64,000 nucleotides of DNA from Trebonia sp964581815 (GCA_964581815.1 CAZORE010000007.1:46099-110098), one strand, 5' to 3'; shown: positions 31,985 to 41,067, numbered from the stretch's first letter. Numbers and translations are program-made. Notes: generated by a model from the sequence alone, not told the origin.

Positions 31985-32273
31985 CAAGGTCCCGATATCG
32001 GGCAGCGCGCGGGGCGTCCCCCAGTGGATCTCCGTGACCGGAGCCAACGTGTCCTACGACCACCCCGCGCAAGCGCCCTTCGACCACGCCGTCCTCATCG
32101 ACTTCGTGAACCCGTCGGACGGGGTGGGCGCCCGGGTCGCGGTCGAGCTCAGCGCCACCGCCGCGCTGGCACTGGTGCGGGCACTGGAACAGGCCCTCGC
32201 CAGCCCCGAAGCGATCCGTGACCTGCACGACCAGTCCACTCGGGCCGCGGCCGAGGTCGCTTCCCGTGGCTGA
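31965..32273 (+). CDS. DUF6295-like small protein
   Basis: 102 residues from ATG 31965, preceded by GCGAGAGGA. It matches my recollection of the DUF6295 family: MCTWITNKVPISGSARG at the start, VSYDHPAQAPFDHAVLIDF in the middle, VAVELSATAALALVRALEQAL at the end. Function unknown. The early cysteine, DH pair and position within a catabolic operon, overlapping both neighbours, suggest a role in the same pathway, perhaps as an enzyme subunit or small lyase. Confidence 0.65.
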   Translation: MCTWITNKVPISGSARGVPQWISVTGANVSYDHPAQAPFDHAVLIDFVNPSDGVGARVAVELSATAALALVRALEQALASPEAIRDLHDQSTRAAAEVASRG

Positions 32274-32961
32274 GGAGCCGACGGCCCCGGTTGCCGTCGT
32301 CACCGGGGGAGCGGGTTTCATCGGCTCAGCGATCGTGGCGGCGCTCGAGGCCGCTGGCCACCGCGTCGTGGTCTTCGACCGCCAGGGCGAGCGCCCGATC
32401 GACCTCGCAGATGAGAAGATGCTGCGTTCGAGGGCGCGCGAGGTGGTGGCCGAGTTCGGACGGTGCGACGTCCTGGTGCACGCCGGGGTCTCGTTCGAGC
32501 GGGCGGCGCTGCCGGACCTCGACGGCGAGGTGCTGCGCCGGACGATGGCGGTGAACGTGGAGTCGGTGCTGTGGCTGCTGCAAGAGCTCGTTCCCTCGAT
32601 GACCGCACGCGGGTTTGGCCGCATCGTGCTCATCGGCTCCGACACCTTCTTCGATCCGCCGCCGGTGCCCGACATGCTCCCGTACGTGATGGCCAAGGGC
32701 GCGCTCATCGGCGCCGCCCGGTCGCTGGCGCGAGCCCTGGGCGGCGCGGGGATCACGGTGAACTGCGTCGCGCCGGGTTTGACCCCGCCGCCCAACGGCA
32801 TGGGACCGGTCCCCGCCGAGAGCGTGCTTCCGCGCCAGTGCCTGCCGCGCAGCCTCGTCCCCGACGACGTCGCCCACACGGTGGCGTTCCTGTGCCGGCC
32901 CGAGGCTGGGGCCCTGTCCGGGCAGACGCTATGCCCCGACGGGGGGCTCGTACTGCGATGA
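32266..32961 (+). CDS. SDR-family oxidoreductase
   Basis: 231 residues from GTG 32266, overlapping the DUF6295-like gene by 8 nt; a GAGGT stands 8 nt upstream. Cofactor motif TGGAGFIG at about residue 13, FDRQGERP after beta-2, VLVHAGVSF at the NAG position, catalytic S in LIGSDTFF, Y-x-x-x-K in PYVMAKGAL, and GQTLCPDGGLVLR at the end. Likely oxidises a hydroxy-acyl or ring alcohol intermediate of module C. Confidence 0.8.
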   Translation: MAEEPTAPVAVVTGGAGFIGSAIVAALEAAGHRVVVFDRQGERPIDLADEKMLRSRAREVVAEFGRCDVLVHAGVSFERAALPDLDGEVLRRTMAVNVESVLWLLQELVPSMTARGFGRIVLIGSDTFFDPPPVPDMLPYVMAKGALIGAARSLARALGGAGITVNCVAPGLTPPPNGMGPVPAESVLPRQCLPRSLVPDDVAHTVAFLCRPEAGALSGQTLCPDGGLVLR

Positions 32962-32987
32962 CGGCCTTCGTTTAGGGAGCACGCCCC

Positions 32988-33722
32988 ATGGACAAGCTCG
33001 TCGCCTCGCCGGCGGAGGCGGTAGCCGATATCGCCGACGGCGCCAGCATCGCGGTGGGTGGCTTCGGTGCCGCCGGAGTGCCTTGGGCGCTCGTGGCCGC
33101 CCTGTATCGGCAGGGCGCCCGCCACCTGCGGGTCGTGACCAATAACTGCGGCCTGGGCGGTGCCGGCCTGGCCGTCCTGCTGCGCGAGGGCCGCATCGAT
33201 CACGTCACGGCCTCCTACATCGGGACGAACGAGGTGTTCGCCCGGCACTACCTCGCCGGCTCGATCGAGCTTGAGCTCACTCCGCAGGGCACTCTCGCCG
33301 AGCGGCTGCGCGCCGGCGGCGCCGGCATCGCCGCGTTCTTCACCCCCACCGGCGTCGGCACGATGGTCGCCGAGGGCGGACTGCCGCTGCGCTACGGGCC
33401 GGGCGGTGAGGTGCTGCTCGCGTCGCCCCCCAAGGAGGTGCGGCGCTTCCGGGTCCGTGACCTGGACCGCGACTTCGTGCTCGAGGAAGCGATCGTCACC
33501 GACTACGCCTTCGTCCGGGCGGCGGTGGCCGATCGCCACGGCAACGCGGTGTTCCACGCGGCTGCGCGCAACTTCAACCCTGACGTGGCGATGGCCGGCC
33601 GTACCACGATCCTCGAGGCCGCCCGGGTCGTGGAGGTCGGCGAGCTCGAGCCGGACGCGGTCCACCTCCCCGGGGTGTTCGTGCAACGGATCGTGCACGT
33701 GGCCGAGGGAGTGCCAGCGTGA
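32988..33722 (+). CDS. CoA-transferase subunit A
   Basis: 244 residues from ATG 32988 with GGGAG ahead. Family I CoA-transferase alpha subunit: ASIAVGGFGAAGVPWALVAAL carries the GGFG-x-x-G-x-P motif, followed by LRVVTNNCGLGGAG, FFTPTGVGTMVAEGG and ARNFNPDVAMAG near the end. It pairs with subunit B, whose start overlaps its stop as GTGA. Typical partners are 3-oxoadipate or acetoacetate with succinyl-CoA; which acid is used here is not known. Confidence 0.9.
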   Translation: MDKLVASPAEAVADIADGASIAVGGFGAAGVPWALVAALYRQGARHLRVVTNNCGLGGAGLAVLLREGRIDHVTASYIGTNEVFARHYLAGSIELELTPQGTLAERLRAGGAGIAAFFTPTGVGTMVAEGGLPLRYGPGGEVLLASPPKEVRRFRVRDLDRDFVLEEAIVTDYAFVRAAVADRHGNAVFHAAARNFNPDVAMAGRTTILEAARVVEVGELEPDAVHLPGVFVQRIVHVAEGVPA

Positions 33723-34414
33723 CCGGCGGATGGTCGCGCGACCGGATCGCCGCCCGCGCGGGGCTCGAGCTCCGTGACGGGGAGTGCGTCAACCTCGGGA
33801 TCGGGTTGCCGACGCTCGTGACCGGGCACCTGCCGCCCGGTGTCGACGTCGTCGTGCACACCGAGAACGGTATCCTCGGCGCCGGACCCGCGCCCGGTCA
33901 GGACCGCGTCGATCCCGACCTCATTGACGCGGGTACCCAGCCGGTCACGGTGCTGCCTGGCGCGTCGTTCTTCAGCTCGTCGTTGTCGTTCGCGATGATC
34001 CGCGGTGGCCACGTCGATACCACGATCCTCGGGGCGATGGAGGTCTCGGCCCGGGGCGACCTGGCCAACTGGGTGGTGCCCGGGCATCTCATCCGCGGGA
34101 TCGGCGGCGCGATGGACCTGGTCGCCGGGGCCGGTCGCGTCCTCGTCCTGACCGAGCATGTCGGGCGCGACGGGGCACCGAAGCTGGTCGCTGAGTGCTC
34201 GCTGCCGCTCACGGGCCGGGCATGCGTTGACCGGGTGATCACCAACCTCGCGGTGCTTGACGTCGGGCCCGACGGCTTCGCCTTGGTCGAGCTGGCCCCG
34301 GGAGTCTCCGTTGAGCAGGTGCTGGAGCAGACCGCTGCGCCGGTCGTCGTCAAGGTCGGTGCCGTGCGCGGGGGGACGCGCACGCGCACTGCGTGCGTAA
34401 CGAGGAAGGTGTAA
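33719..34414 (+). CDS. CoA-transferase subunit B
   Basis: 231 residues from GTG 33719. Family I CoA-transferase beta subunit: ECVNLGIGLPTLVTGHLP, then TENGILGAGP with the catalytic glutamate, GGHVDTTILGAMEVSARGDLANW, and CVDRVITNLAVLDV. Together with subunit A it activates the linear acid left after ring cleavage in module C to its CoA ester. The PcaIJ/ScoAB type cannot be told apart from sequence alone. Confidence 0.9.
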   Translation: MTGGWSRDRIAARAGLELRDGECVNLGIGLPTLVTGHLPPGVDVVVHTENGILGAGPAPGQDRVDPDLIDAGTQPVTVLPGASFFSSSLSFAMIRGGHVDTTILGAMEVSARGDLANWVVPGHLIRGIGGAMDLVAGAGRVLVLTEHVGRDGAPKLVAECSLPLTGRACVDRVITNLAVLDVGPDGFALVELAPGVSVEQVLEQTAAPVVVKVGAVRGGTRTRTACVTRKV

Positions 34415-34418
34415 TCGG

Positions 34419-35195
34419 GTGCGGGTGCTGCGAGTCCGTGAGGCGGACGGGAACCTGGAGGTCGGGTCAGGATTCCTGCCCTACCGGGATGCCAGGGACA
34501 AGGGCCCGTCCGACGTCATCCCGGCGACGGCGTTCTGGCTGGCCCGGCTCCGGCCCGAGGAGGCACCGGACCTGGCCGGCCAAGGAGCCCAGCTCATGGT
34601 GGTGCTCTCGGGTGAGCTGCAGGTGACGCCGCGCGGGCACGCCCCGGTGGCGCTCGGTGCGGGGGACGTGCTCGCGGTCGAGGTGAGCACCAGCGACGCG
34701 GTGGAGTGCTCGTGGCCGGCCGAGGCGTGGCTCATGTTCGTGCTGACGCCGGGGTGGCTGCCAGAACCCGGCGACAACGGGGCGCGGCCCGACCCCCTCC
34801 GCCGCCCCGGGAGGCCGCTGCTCACCTGGATCTACGACGACGGGGGCGCCTCGCGCTCGGAGCCGTTGCGCTGGCCGACGCGGATGCTCCCGATTCCGCC
34901 GGCGGGCTCGTGGGTGCCGTCGCGCGGCGCCTTCGTGACCCGCCGCGACTACGGTGACGGCGCGTACGCCGCCGGCGTCTGGCACAACGGCCCGCGGCCG
35001 CAGCTGGGGATCACCCTCAACGGGCGCGCCGAGAACGAGACCGGAGACCGGACGGTGACCCGTCCGTATGCTGGCGACATTGCCTTCATCGACGACGTCA
35101 CGGGCACCGGTCACGTCACTCGTGGCCGGGGCGACCGGTGGATGCTGTTCGTCACCGTCGCTCCAGGACACCTCGTCCTGCAGCCGGAGCGCTGA
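34419..35195 (+). CDS. Bicupin-like protein
   Basis: 258 residues from GTG 34419 with GAGGAAGG ahead. Two cupin-like halves are apparent: LMVVLSGELQVTPRGHAPVALGAGDVLAVEV and GITLNGRAENETGDRTVTRPYAGDIAFIDDVTGTGHV. Metal-binding histidines of a classical cupin are only partly visible, mostly in the second half. It is the last gene of the module C plus-strand operon. Possible roles are ring-cleavage dioxygenase, isomerase or sensor; none is proven. Confidence 0.5.
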   Translation: MRVLRVREADGNLEVGSGFLPYRDARDKGPSDVIPATAFWLARLRPEEAPDLAGQGAQLMVVLSGELQVTPRGHAPVALGAGDVLAVEVSTSDAVECSWPAEAWLMFVLTPGWLPEPGDNGARPDPLRRPGRPLLTWIYDDGGASRSEPLRWPTRMLPIPPAGSWVPSRGAFVTRRDYGDGAYAAGVWHNGPRPQLGITLNGRAENETGDRTVTRPYAGDIAFIDDVTGTGHVTRGRGDRWMLFVTVAPGHLVLQPER

Positions 35196-35214
35196 CCTGA
35201 CTCTCGCCGGCGTG

Positions 35215-35931
35215 CTACGCCTCGTCGGCCAGCGGCGTCGCCTCGCCCTCGCCCCTGGCCAGCCTCTCGATGACGGTCATGACGATGGTCTGGGTGTGGA
35301 CGAGGTGCTGGGTGATCGCTACGGAGGCAGTCTTCGGGTCACCCGTGCGGAGCGCCATCAGGAGGTCCGCGTGCGCCTTGTCGCGTCGTGCGGGCTCCTT
35401 CGGGTCGGCCGCCACCCGGTTGAACGCGTAGCGGACGTACCGCTCCGAGGCGTGCCACAGCATCTCCAGGACCCGTTCGTCCCACGGCGTTGCTGCCGGT
35501 CGCAGCATCGCGACGTGGAGGGCGTGGTGTGCCTGGTGCCTCTCGTCCCCGTCGCGGGCGCTCGCGTGCGCCTCCTGGAGTGCCGTCAGGCGCTCGAAGT
35601 CATCCGGCGTGAGCAGGGTGCACGCACGTGCGGCGAGCTCGGGCTCGATGGCCAGGCGCAGCCGGTACAGGTCGCGGAACTCCTGCGGTTCCATCGGGGC
35701 GACCATCGCGCTCTTCGCTCGACGGGTGACCACGAGCCCCTCGGCCTCGAGTCGCCGCAGTGCCTCGCGAACCGGGATGAGGCTGACGCCCAGTTGGTCA
35801 GCGGTCTTGCGCAGGGAAAACTCCTGTGCCGGCCGGAGGTCTCCCGACAGGATCGAGCGCCTGATCTCCAAGGTGACCTGATCGACCACCGAGACGACGT
35901 CCAGGGACCGCACGAAACCGACCTGATCCAT
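35215..35931 (-). CDS. GntR-family (FCD) regulator of module C
   Basis: 238 residues from ATG 35931. N-terminal winged HTH: LEIRRSILSGDLRPAQEFSLRKTADQLGVSLIPVREAL, then LRRLEAEGLVV. The C-terminal FCD domain is all-helical with FRDLYRLRLAIEPELAARAC and metal/effector-site histidines in HHALHVAML. FCD regulators typically respond to organic acids. It is convergent with the bicupin gene and divergent from the FAH-family gene; TGTGATAACA-type palindromes lie in its upstream region and ahead of the transporter. Confidence 0.9.
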   Translation of the reverse strand: MDQVGFVRSLDVVSVVDQVTLEIRRSILSGDLRPAQEFSLRKTADQLGVSLIPVREALRRLEAEGLVVTRRAKSAMVAPMEPQEFRDLYRLRLAIEPELAARACTLLTPDDFERLTALQEAHASARDGDERHQAHHALHVAMLRPAATPWDERVLEMLWHASERYVRYAFNRVAADPKEPARRDKAHADLLMALRTGDPKTASVAITQHLVHTQTIVMTVIERLARGEGEATPLADEA

Positions 35932-36019
35932 TCAGCCTCCATCGGAATCCGCAGCCGCCGAGGGGCTGTCCTTACGGCCGCGCTCTCCGGGCGGGACGGC
36001 ACTTCGCTAATCATAGCAT

Positions 36020-36039
36020 GTGATATGTGATAACATCAC
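36020..36039. promoter_or_regulatory. GntR operator between the regulator and the FAH gene
   Basis: GTGAT-N10-ATCAC (36020-36024 and 36035-36039) encloses ATGTGATAACAT (36025-36036), a nested palindrome. It lies in the 230-bp divergent region and is similar to 28223-28232 and 37251-37260. Confidence 0.55.
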
Positions 36040-36161
36040 GATCCACGCAACCCACACCGGGTCGCGCGCTGCGGTGCCGTGTCACGCGGTGCCGCGAGCG
36101 GCCGGCTGAGGGCGACGTCGCGTCACGCTCGGGCTGACGGAGTGAGCGAAGGGTCAAAGGA

Positions 36162-37094
36162 ATGAAGCTGCTGTTCTTCAACGACTACCGGCTCGGCGTT
36201 GCGCTTGACGACTCTGTCGTCGACGTGACGGAGGCCGTGGCGGACCTACCACAGGCGACGCCACAGGAGCTGATGACCGCGGTCATTGTGGGCTGGGACG
36301 GCCTGCGGTCGCGACTGCAGGCCGCGGCGGAGGCGGGTGCCGGCGTGCCGCTCGACGCGGTCCAGGTGCGGCCGCCGGTGCCTGCCCCGGTGAACATCGA
36401 CTGCATGGCGCGCAACTACATGGAGGACGGCTCCCTGTCGGAGAAGCCGCCCATCAACGGGTTCCACAAGACGCCGAGTTCGATCGTGGGCCACGGTGAC
36501 ACGATGGTCTTGCCCGACATCCCGGCCACCATCTTCGAGGGCGAGGCCGAGCTAGGCGTGATCATCGGGCGCCGCGGCAAGGACATCGGGGTCAGCGAGG
36601 CGATGCGGTACGTCTTCGGCTACACCAACCTCATCGACGGCTCGGCGCGCGGCATCCCGCCGCGCGAGAACGCCTTCTACCAGATGAAGTCGCGCGATAC
36701 CTTCTGCCCGATCGGGCCCTTCCTGGTGACCGCCGACGAGGTCCCCGAGCCGCAGAACATGCCCGTCCGCCTGTGGAACAGCGGCGTCCTCATGCAGTCG
36801 TTCAACACGCTCGACATGGCGTACGACATCGCCGAGAGCATCGCCTTCGTCTCCTCGGTGCACACCCTGCAGCCCGGTGACATCCTCGCGACCGGCACGA
36901 ATCACCGCGGCCTGCACCCGTTCATGGACGGGGACGTGGTCGAGCTTGAGGTCGGCAACCTCGGCCGGCTGCGGATCCTGGTGCGCGACGACCTGCGGCG
37001 CACGTGGAAGCGCGAATCCCGGCACGACCGCGCGCTCGCGGGCCTGAAGGGGACGACCCCTCAGCTGACCGGGAAGTACGCCGCGGGATCGTAA
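36162..37094 (+). CDS. Fumarylacetoacetate-hydrolase-family enzyme
   Basis: 310 residues from ATG 36162 with AAAGGA ahead. The C-terminal FAH domain starts near residue 75; metal ligands are in ATIFEGEAELGVIIGRRG (E-x-E) and YTNLIDGSAR (D). Substrate-domain features are NYMEDGSL, KTPSSIVGHGD and GDILATGTNHRG. Members hydrolyse or decarboxylate 2-oxo-dienoate, acylpyruvate or fumarylpyruvate ring-fission products. It heads the operon side that continues to the ribose-type transporter about 260 nt later. Confidence 0.85.
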   Translation: MKLLFFNDYRLGVALDDSVVDVTEAVADLPQATPQELMTAVIVGWDGLRSRLQAAAEAGAGVPLDAVQVRPPVPAPVNIDCMARNYMEDGSLSEKPPINGFHKTPSSIVGHGDTMVLPDIPATIFEGEAELGVIIGRRGKDIGVSEAMRYVFGYTNLIDGSARGIPPRENAFYQMKSRDTFCPIGPFLVTADEVPEPQNMPVRLWNSGVLMQSFNTLDMAYDIAESIAFVSSVHTLQPGDILATGTNHRGLHPFMDGDVVELEVGNLGRLRILVRDDLRRTWKRESRHDRALAGLKGTTPQLTGKYAAGS

Positions 37095-37132
37095 CCGACG
37101 TGGCACGCCCGGTGCCATGCCCGGGATGCAGT

Positions 37133-37162
37133 GGACCCGTCGTCGTCGCGACCGGCGGGTCC
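37133..37162 (+). terminator. Hairpin after the FAH gene
   Basis: GGACCCG (37133-37139) pairs with CGGGTCC (37156-37162) over a 16-nt loop; a smaller CCCGG/CCGGG stem (37108-37125) lies just before it. A factor-independent terminator is plausible. Confidence 0.35.
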
Positions 37163-37250
37163 GCTGCGTCTCACGGGCCGATTTGGGCTGTTCTCCCTGG
37201 TCCCATCCTTGCTCGTGGCCGCGGCCCGAGGCCGCGCAGCAGACAATCAG

Positions 37251-37260
37251 TGTTATAACA
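37251..37260. promoter_or_regulatory. Possible GntR box upstream of the ribose-type transporter
   Basis: TGTTATAACA, a perfect palindrome, 93 nt upstream of the binding-protein start. It resembles TGTGATAACA next to the GntR gene. Confidence 0.45.
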
Positions 37261-37352
37261 TATCTTTCTATTAAGTATTGCAGATCCCTGTTTCGGCTGC
37301 TAGCGTCGCGCACTGGAGTCCAAGCGACGTACTTCATGTTTTGGGGGTTCTG

Positions 37353-38471
37353 ATGAAAGCGAAGTCAGTCGGTACGGCGAAGGGGGTCGTCACGTCCGCG
37401 CTGGCAGGTGCGCTCTGTCTCGGCGCGGCGGCGTGCTCGAGCGGAAGCAGCCCCACGTCCACCCCGGGCACGTCCGCCTCGGCCACGTCCGCCTCGACGG
37501 CATCGAGCGGCAGCTCATCGGTGGTGTGGACCACCGCACCGTCGGGTTACGCGGCGGCGGGCGGTACGGAGCTCCCTGGCTCCTACCCGACACCGGCCAA
37601 GGCCCCGGGCAATGGCTGCAAAATCGGGTACATCGACCCGAGCGGCGCCATCCCCGGCATCAAGGCAGAGATCCAGGGCGTCACCAATGCCGCCGCCAAG
37701 TACGGCTGCACGGTGGTGTCCAAGGACGGGCAGCTCAATCCCCAGGTCCAGGTGACCGGGATGCAATCCCTGCTCGCCGAGGGGGTGGCGGCCATCATCG
37801 TGAACCCGCTCGTCGTCGCGGCGCTCGCCGCGCCGATCGCAGAGGCGAACCAGAAGCATATCCCCGTGATCATCGAGGATTCGCCGGCTAGCCCTACCGC
37901 GGCCAACGTGGCGGGCACGGTGACCGACTTCCTCCAGTCCCGCGATGTCACCGCCTACGCGGCCGCGAAGGCGATCGCCGACGCCAAGCCCGGAGCACAG
38001 GTCGGCCTGCTGTACCCGGCGTTCCAGGCAGGAAACCTCCAGTACCAGGTGCAGCGGTTCCAGTACTGGGCGCAGAAGCTCGGCCTCCATGTCGCGGGCA
38101 CAGGGAACTCGTCCGCCGACAACCCGAGCGCGGCCTCGCAGGCGGCCAGTGCGCTGCTTCAGAAGCACCGGAACATCCAGGCGATCATGACCTATAACGA
38201 CACCGCCGCGGAGTCCGCCGCCACGGCTGCCCGCTCCCTGGGCATGAACAACGTCCTGGTCACCGGGATCGACGGTGAGTCGGGGGTGACGGGCCTGATC
38301 TCCCAGGGCCGCGTCCTGATGACGTGGGCCTACGACAACACGCACAACGGCGAGGAACTGGGCACGGCCGCGATCGACGCCGCCGAAGGCGTCAAGATCC
38401 CGGCCAAGGTGTCCGCGCCTGGCGCGATCATCAACAAGTCCAACGTGTCGTCGTATCAGCCTCAGGCCTGA
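37353..38471 (+). CDS. Ribose-type ABC substrate-binding lipoprotein
   Basis: 372 residues from ATG 37353; the longer frame to 37278 is less likely. Lipoprotein signal MKAKSVGTAKGVVTSALAGA with lipobox G-A-A-A-C at residues 24-28. Then a Ser/Thr-rich linker and a periplasmic-binding-protein I fold of the sugar class (Peripla_BP_4): KIGYIDPSGAIPGIKAEIQG, GVAAIIVNPLVVAALAAPI, ALLQKHRNIQAIMTYND. First gene of the transporter. Sugar-class receptors also bind autoinducers, polyols and some aromatic glycosides; the ligand is not known. Confidence 0.85.
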   Translation: MKAKSVGTAKGVVTSALAGALCLGAAACSSGSSPTSTPGTSASATSASTASSGSSSVVWTTAPSGYAAAGGTELPGSYPTPAKAPGNGCKIGYIDPSGAIPGIKAEIQGVTNAAAKYGCTVVSKDGQLNPQVQVTGMQSLLAEGVAAIIVNPLVVAALAAPIAEANQKHIPVIIEDSPASPTAANVAGTVTDFLQSRDVTAYAAAKAIADAKPGAQVGLLYPAFQAGNLQYQVQRFQYWAQKLGLHVAGTGNSSADNPSAASQAASALLQKHRNIQAIMTYNDTAAESAATAARSLGMNNVLVTGIDGESGVTGLISQGRVLMTWAYDNTHNGEELGTAAIDAAEGVKIPAKVSAPGAIINKSNVSSYQPQA

Positions 38472-38476
38472 TCCCC

Positions 38477-39529
38477 GTGCTCCTGTTCCCGGAGGAGGTA
38501 ACGACGACCGCGCGCGCACAAGCCGCCCGACGACTGTGGAAGTCGAGTCGCCACCTAGTGCCGGTGATCACCCTGCTCGTCGTGATCGTGGTCATCTTCT
38601 CCGCGACGACACCGTACTTCTTCACCACGAGCAACCTCATCATCCTGCTGACGAGCAACACCGCGCTCTGGGTGGTCGCCATCGGCATGACCGCGGTCAT
38701 GGTCTCTGGCGCCGTCGACCTCTCCACCGGGGCACTCGTGGCCTTCCTCGCCATCTTGTTCGCGCGGCTCCTCGACGCGCACCTGCCGGGGATCGCGGCT
38801 CTCGTCCTGACGGTTCTCGGCGGCGCGGCGATCGGCGGCCTGGTTAACGGCTTGCTCATCGGACGACTGCACCTCTCGTTCCTCTTGGTGACCTTGGCGT
38901 CGCTGACCGCGTTCACCGGCTTCGTTAACCTCTGGTCAAACACGCAGTCCATCCCGGTCGCGTCGGCGGTGACCGACAACATCGCGTTCGGCCACCTCCT
39001 GGGGATGAACACGTCCATTCTCATCATGGTTGCCGCCCTGGTCGTGGCGCTGTTCGTGCAAACCCGCACGTATTTCGGACGCGACATCTACGCTGTCGGC
39101 GGCAACCCGGTGGCGGCCAGGCTGGCGGGCATCAGCGGCGCGCGGACCACGGTGGCCGTCTTCGCCATCTCCGGCGGTGCGGCCGCGCTGGCCGCCGTGG
39201 TCGAAATCGGCCGGTCAAGCGCGGCGAGTCCCACGGTCGACAACAGCCTGCCGCTGCAAGCCATCGCGTGCGTGCTGCTCGGCGGGGCCAGCATCGCCGG
39301 CGGCTCAGGCGGCGTGGGTGGAACGGCCCTCGGCGTGCTGTTCCTCGCGACCCTCGGCAACGGGCTGAGCCTCTCCGACCTCTCGAGCTACTGGCAGGGC
39401 GTCGTCACCGGGGTGATCCTCGTTGGCGCGGTGCTGCTGAACAGGGTCTCAGACGGAGGCCTGGAGCGTAGCCTCGCGTTCCTCCGGCGAGGCACAGCGT
39501 CTGCGGCGAGTCCGGATCCAGAGCGATGA
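38477..39529 (+). CDS. Ribose-type ABC transporter permease
   Basis: About 350 residues from GTG 38477; a strong GGAGGAGG at 38491-38498 with no usable start right after it leaves the start uncertain. RbsC-like protein with about ten hydrophobic segments: LVPVITLLVVIVVIFSATTP, AIGMTAVMVSGAVDLSTGA, the cytoplasmic GRDIYAVGGNPVAARLAGI, and ACVLLGGASIAGGSGGVGG. Its TGA overlaps the ATPase start as ATGA. Confidence 0.85.
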   Translation: MLLFPEEVTTTARAQAARRLWKSSRHLVPVITLLVVIVVIFSATTPYFFTTSNLIILLTSNTALWVVAIGMTAVMVSGAVDLSTGALVAFLAILFARLLDAHLPGIAALVLTVLGGAAIGGLVNGLLIGRLHLSFLLVTLASLTAFTGFVNLWSNTQSIPVASAVTDNIAFGHLLGMNTSILIMVAALVVALFVQTRTYFGRDIYAVGGNPVAARLAGISGARTTVAVFAISGGAAALAAVVEIGRSSAASPTVDNSLPLQAIACVLLGGASIAGGSGGVGGTALGVLFLATLGNGLSLSDLSSYWQGVVTGVILVGAVLLNRVSDGGLERSLAFLRRGTASAASPDPER

Positions 39530-41067
39530 CGGCCGCCGCCTCCGCCGACGGCGGACCAGCGCTGCTGCGGATGCGCGACCTCGCGAAGCGCTTCGGTGGC
39601 GTGCGCGCCCTGCGGGGGGCGCACCTGACCATCCCTTCCGCCGGCGTGGTGCACGGTCTGATCGGCGAGAACGGATCGGGGAAGTCAACCCTGCTCGGCA
39701 TACTCTCCGGACAGCTCACCCCTGACTCCGGCGAGATCGTGCTCGACGGGCAGGGCGTTGCCCTGTCGTCGCCGACCAGGGCGCTGGGCCACGGCATCGC
39801 GATGGTGTCGCAGGAAATGGCCAACGCGCCGCATCTCACCGTGGCCGAGAACGTGCTGATGGGGCGCAGGCTCATCCGCTCCCGGTGGGGCATCAACTGG
39901 GGCCAGAGCCGGGAGCGCGCGGCGGCGGTCCTCGATCGCCTGGGCGTCAATCTGGATGTTGACCTCCTCGTCCGAGACCTCCGTCCTGACCAGCGCCAGA
40001 TGGTGGAGATCGCGCGTGCGCTGTCGATGGACACCCGCATCCTTATCCTGGACGAGCCGACTAGCTCGCTGGACAACCACGAGGCCGCGGCGCTCTTCGA
40101 GGTGATGCACACGCTCAAGCGCCAGGGGGTATCCGTCGTCTTCGTCTCGCACCGGCTCGATGAACTCTTCGCGATATCCGAGAGCATCACCGTGCTCCGC
40201 GATGGGCAGACCGTCGCCGAAGGGCCGCTCGCTCAGTTCACGCCGGACTCCGTCATCGCCGCCATGGCCGGTCCGCGCAGCGCGGCGGCCTCGCCGGTGC
40301 ACGCTGGCTGGTCTGCGCGAGCCGAGCGCCCGGCCGCCCTCGTCGTCGAGGAGCTGAGCTCGCCCCGCGCCCTGAACCGTGTGTCGCTGTCACTGCGGCC
40401 GGGCGAGATCCTTGGGCTCGCCGGGCAACTCGGGTCGGGGCGGAGCGAGCTGCTCGAATGCATCTTCGGCTCACGCGCGGTGTCATCGGGGACAATCACG
40501 ATGAACGGCGAACCGCACCGGCCGTCGACGCCACGGTCCGCCATCCGGGCCGGGCTCGCCTTCGTTCCGCCCGACCGCAAGGGACAAGGGCTGGTGGTCT
40601 CTGGGTCCATCCGGTCCAACCTGATGTCGGTGGCCACGCACGGCAAGCACCGCCTCGCGACTCCCGCGACGCGCGCGGAGGACAAGGTCATCGCCGAGAT
40701 GGTGGCGCGGATGAGGATCCGCCTGCACGACGTCGAGGATCCGGTCAGCACGCTGAGCGGCGGCAACCAGCAGAAGGTCGCCATCGGCAAGTGGCTCGCC
40801 TCCGGTCCGCAGGTGATCATGCTGGACGAGCCGACCCGAGGGGTCGACGTCGCCGCCAAGGCCGAGGTGCACGCGTTGCTCCGCGGGGCGGCGGCGCAGG
40901 GTGCGGCGCTCTTGATCAGCTCCAGCGAGCTTTCCGAGCTGCTTGGCCTGTGCGATCGCATCGTGGTCATGGTGCAGGGACGCGTGGTCGACGAGGCAGA
41001 TACCAGCACCAATCCCAACGAAGAGACGCTGATCCGTCGGATGACCATGACCCCGAAGGTCACCTGA
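39526..41067 (+). CDS. Ribose-type ABC transporter ATPase (two NBDs)
   Basis: 513 residues from ATG 39526. RbsA-like tandem ATPase. N-terminal domain: Walker A GENGSGKST, signature LRPDQRQMVEIARAL, Walker B ILILDEPTSSLD, H-loop FVSHRLDE. C-terminal domain: degenerate Walker A GQLGSGRSE, signature LSGGNQQKVAIGKWL, Walker B VIMLDEPTRGVD, typical of the family, in which the second nucleotide site is atypical. Completes the sugar-type importer of module C. Confidence 0.9.
   Translation: MTAAASADGGPALLRMRDLAKRFGGVRALRGAHLTIPSAGVVHGLIGENGSGKSTLLGILSGQLTPDSGEIVLDGQGVALSSPTRALGHGIAMVSQEMANAPHLTVAENVLMGRRLIRSRWGINWGQSRERAAAVLDRLGVNLDVDLLVRDLRPDQRQMVEIARALSMDTRILILDEPTSSLDNHEAAALFEVMHTLKRQGVSVVFVSHRLDELFAISESITVLRDGQTVAEGPLAQFTPDSVIAAMAGPRSAAASPVHAGWSARAERPAALVVEELSSPRALNRVSLSLRPGEILGLAGQLGSGRSELLECIFGSRAVSSGTITMNGEPHRPSTPRSAIRAGLAFVPPDRKGQGLVVSGSIRSNLMSVATHGKHRLATPATRAEDKVIAEMVARMRIRLHDVEDPVSTLSGGNQQKVAIGKWLASGPQVIMLDEPTRGVDVAAKAEVHALLRGAAAQGAALLISSSELSELLGLCDRIVVMVQGRVVDEADTSTNPNEETLIRRMTMTPKVT

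Noticed and set aside
31806..33698. 630-codon open frame on the minus strand across dienelactone hydrolase, DUF6295, SDR and CoA-transferase genes
   Set aside because: It runs antisense over four genes with strong motifs and shows none itself.
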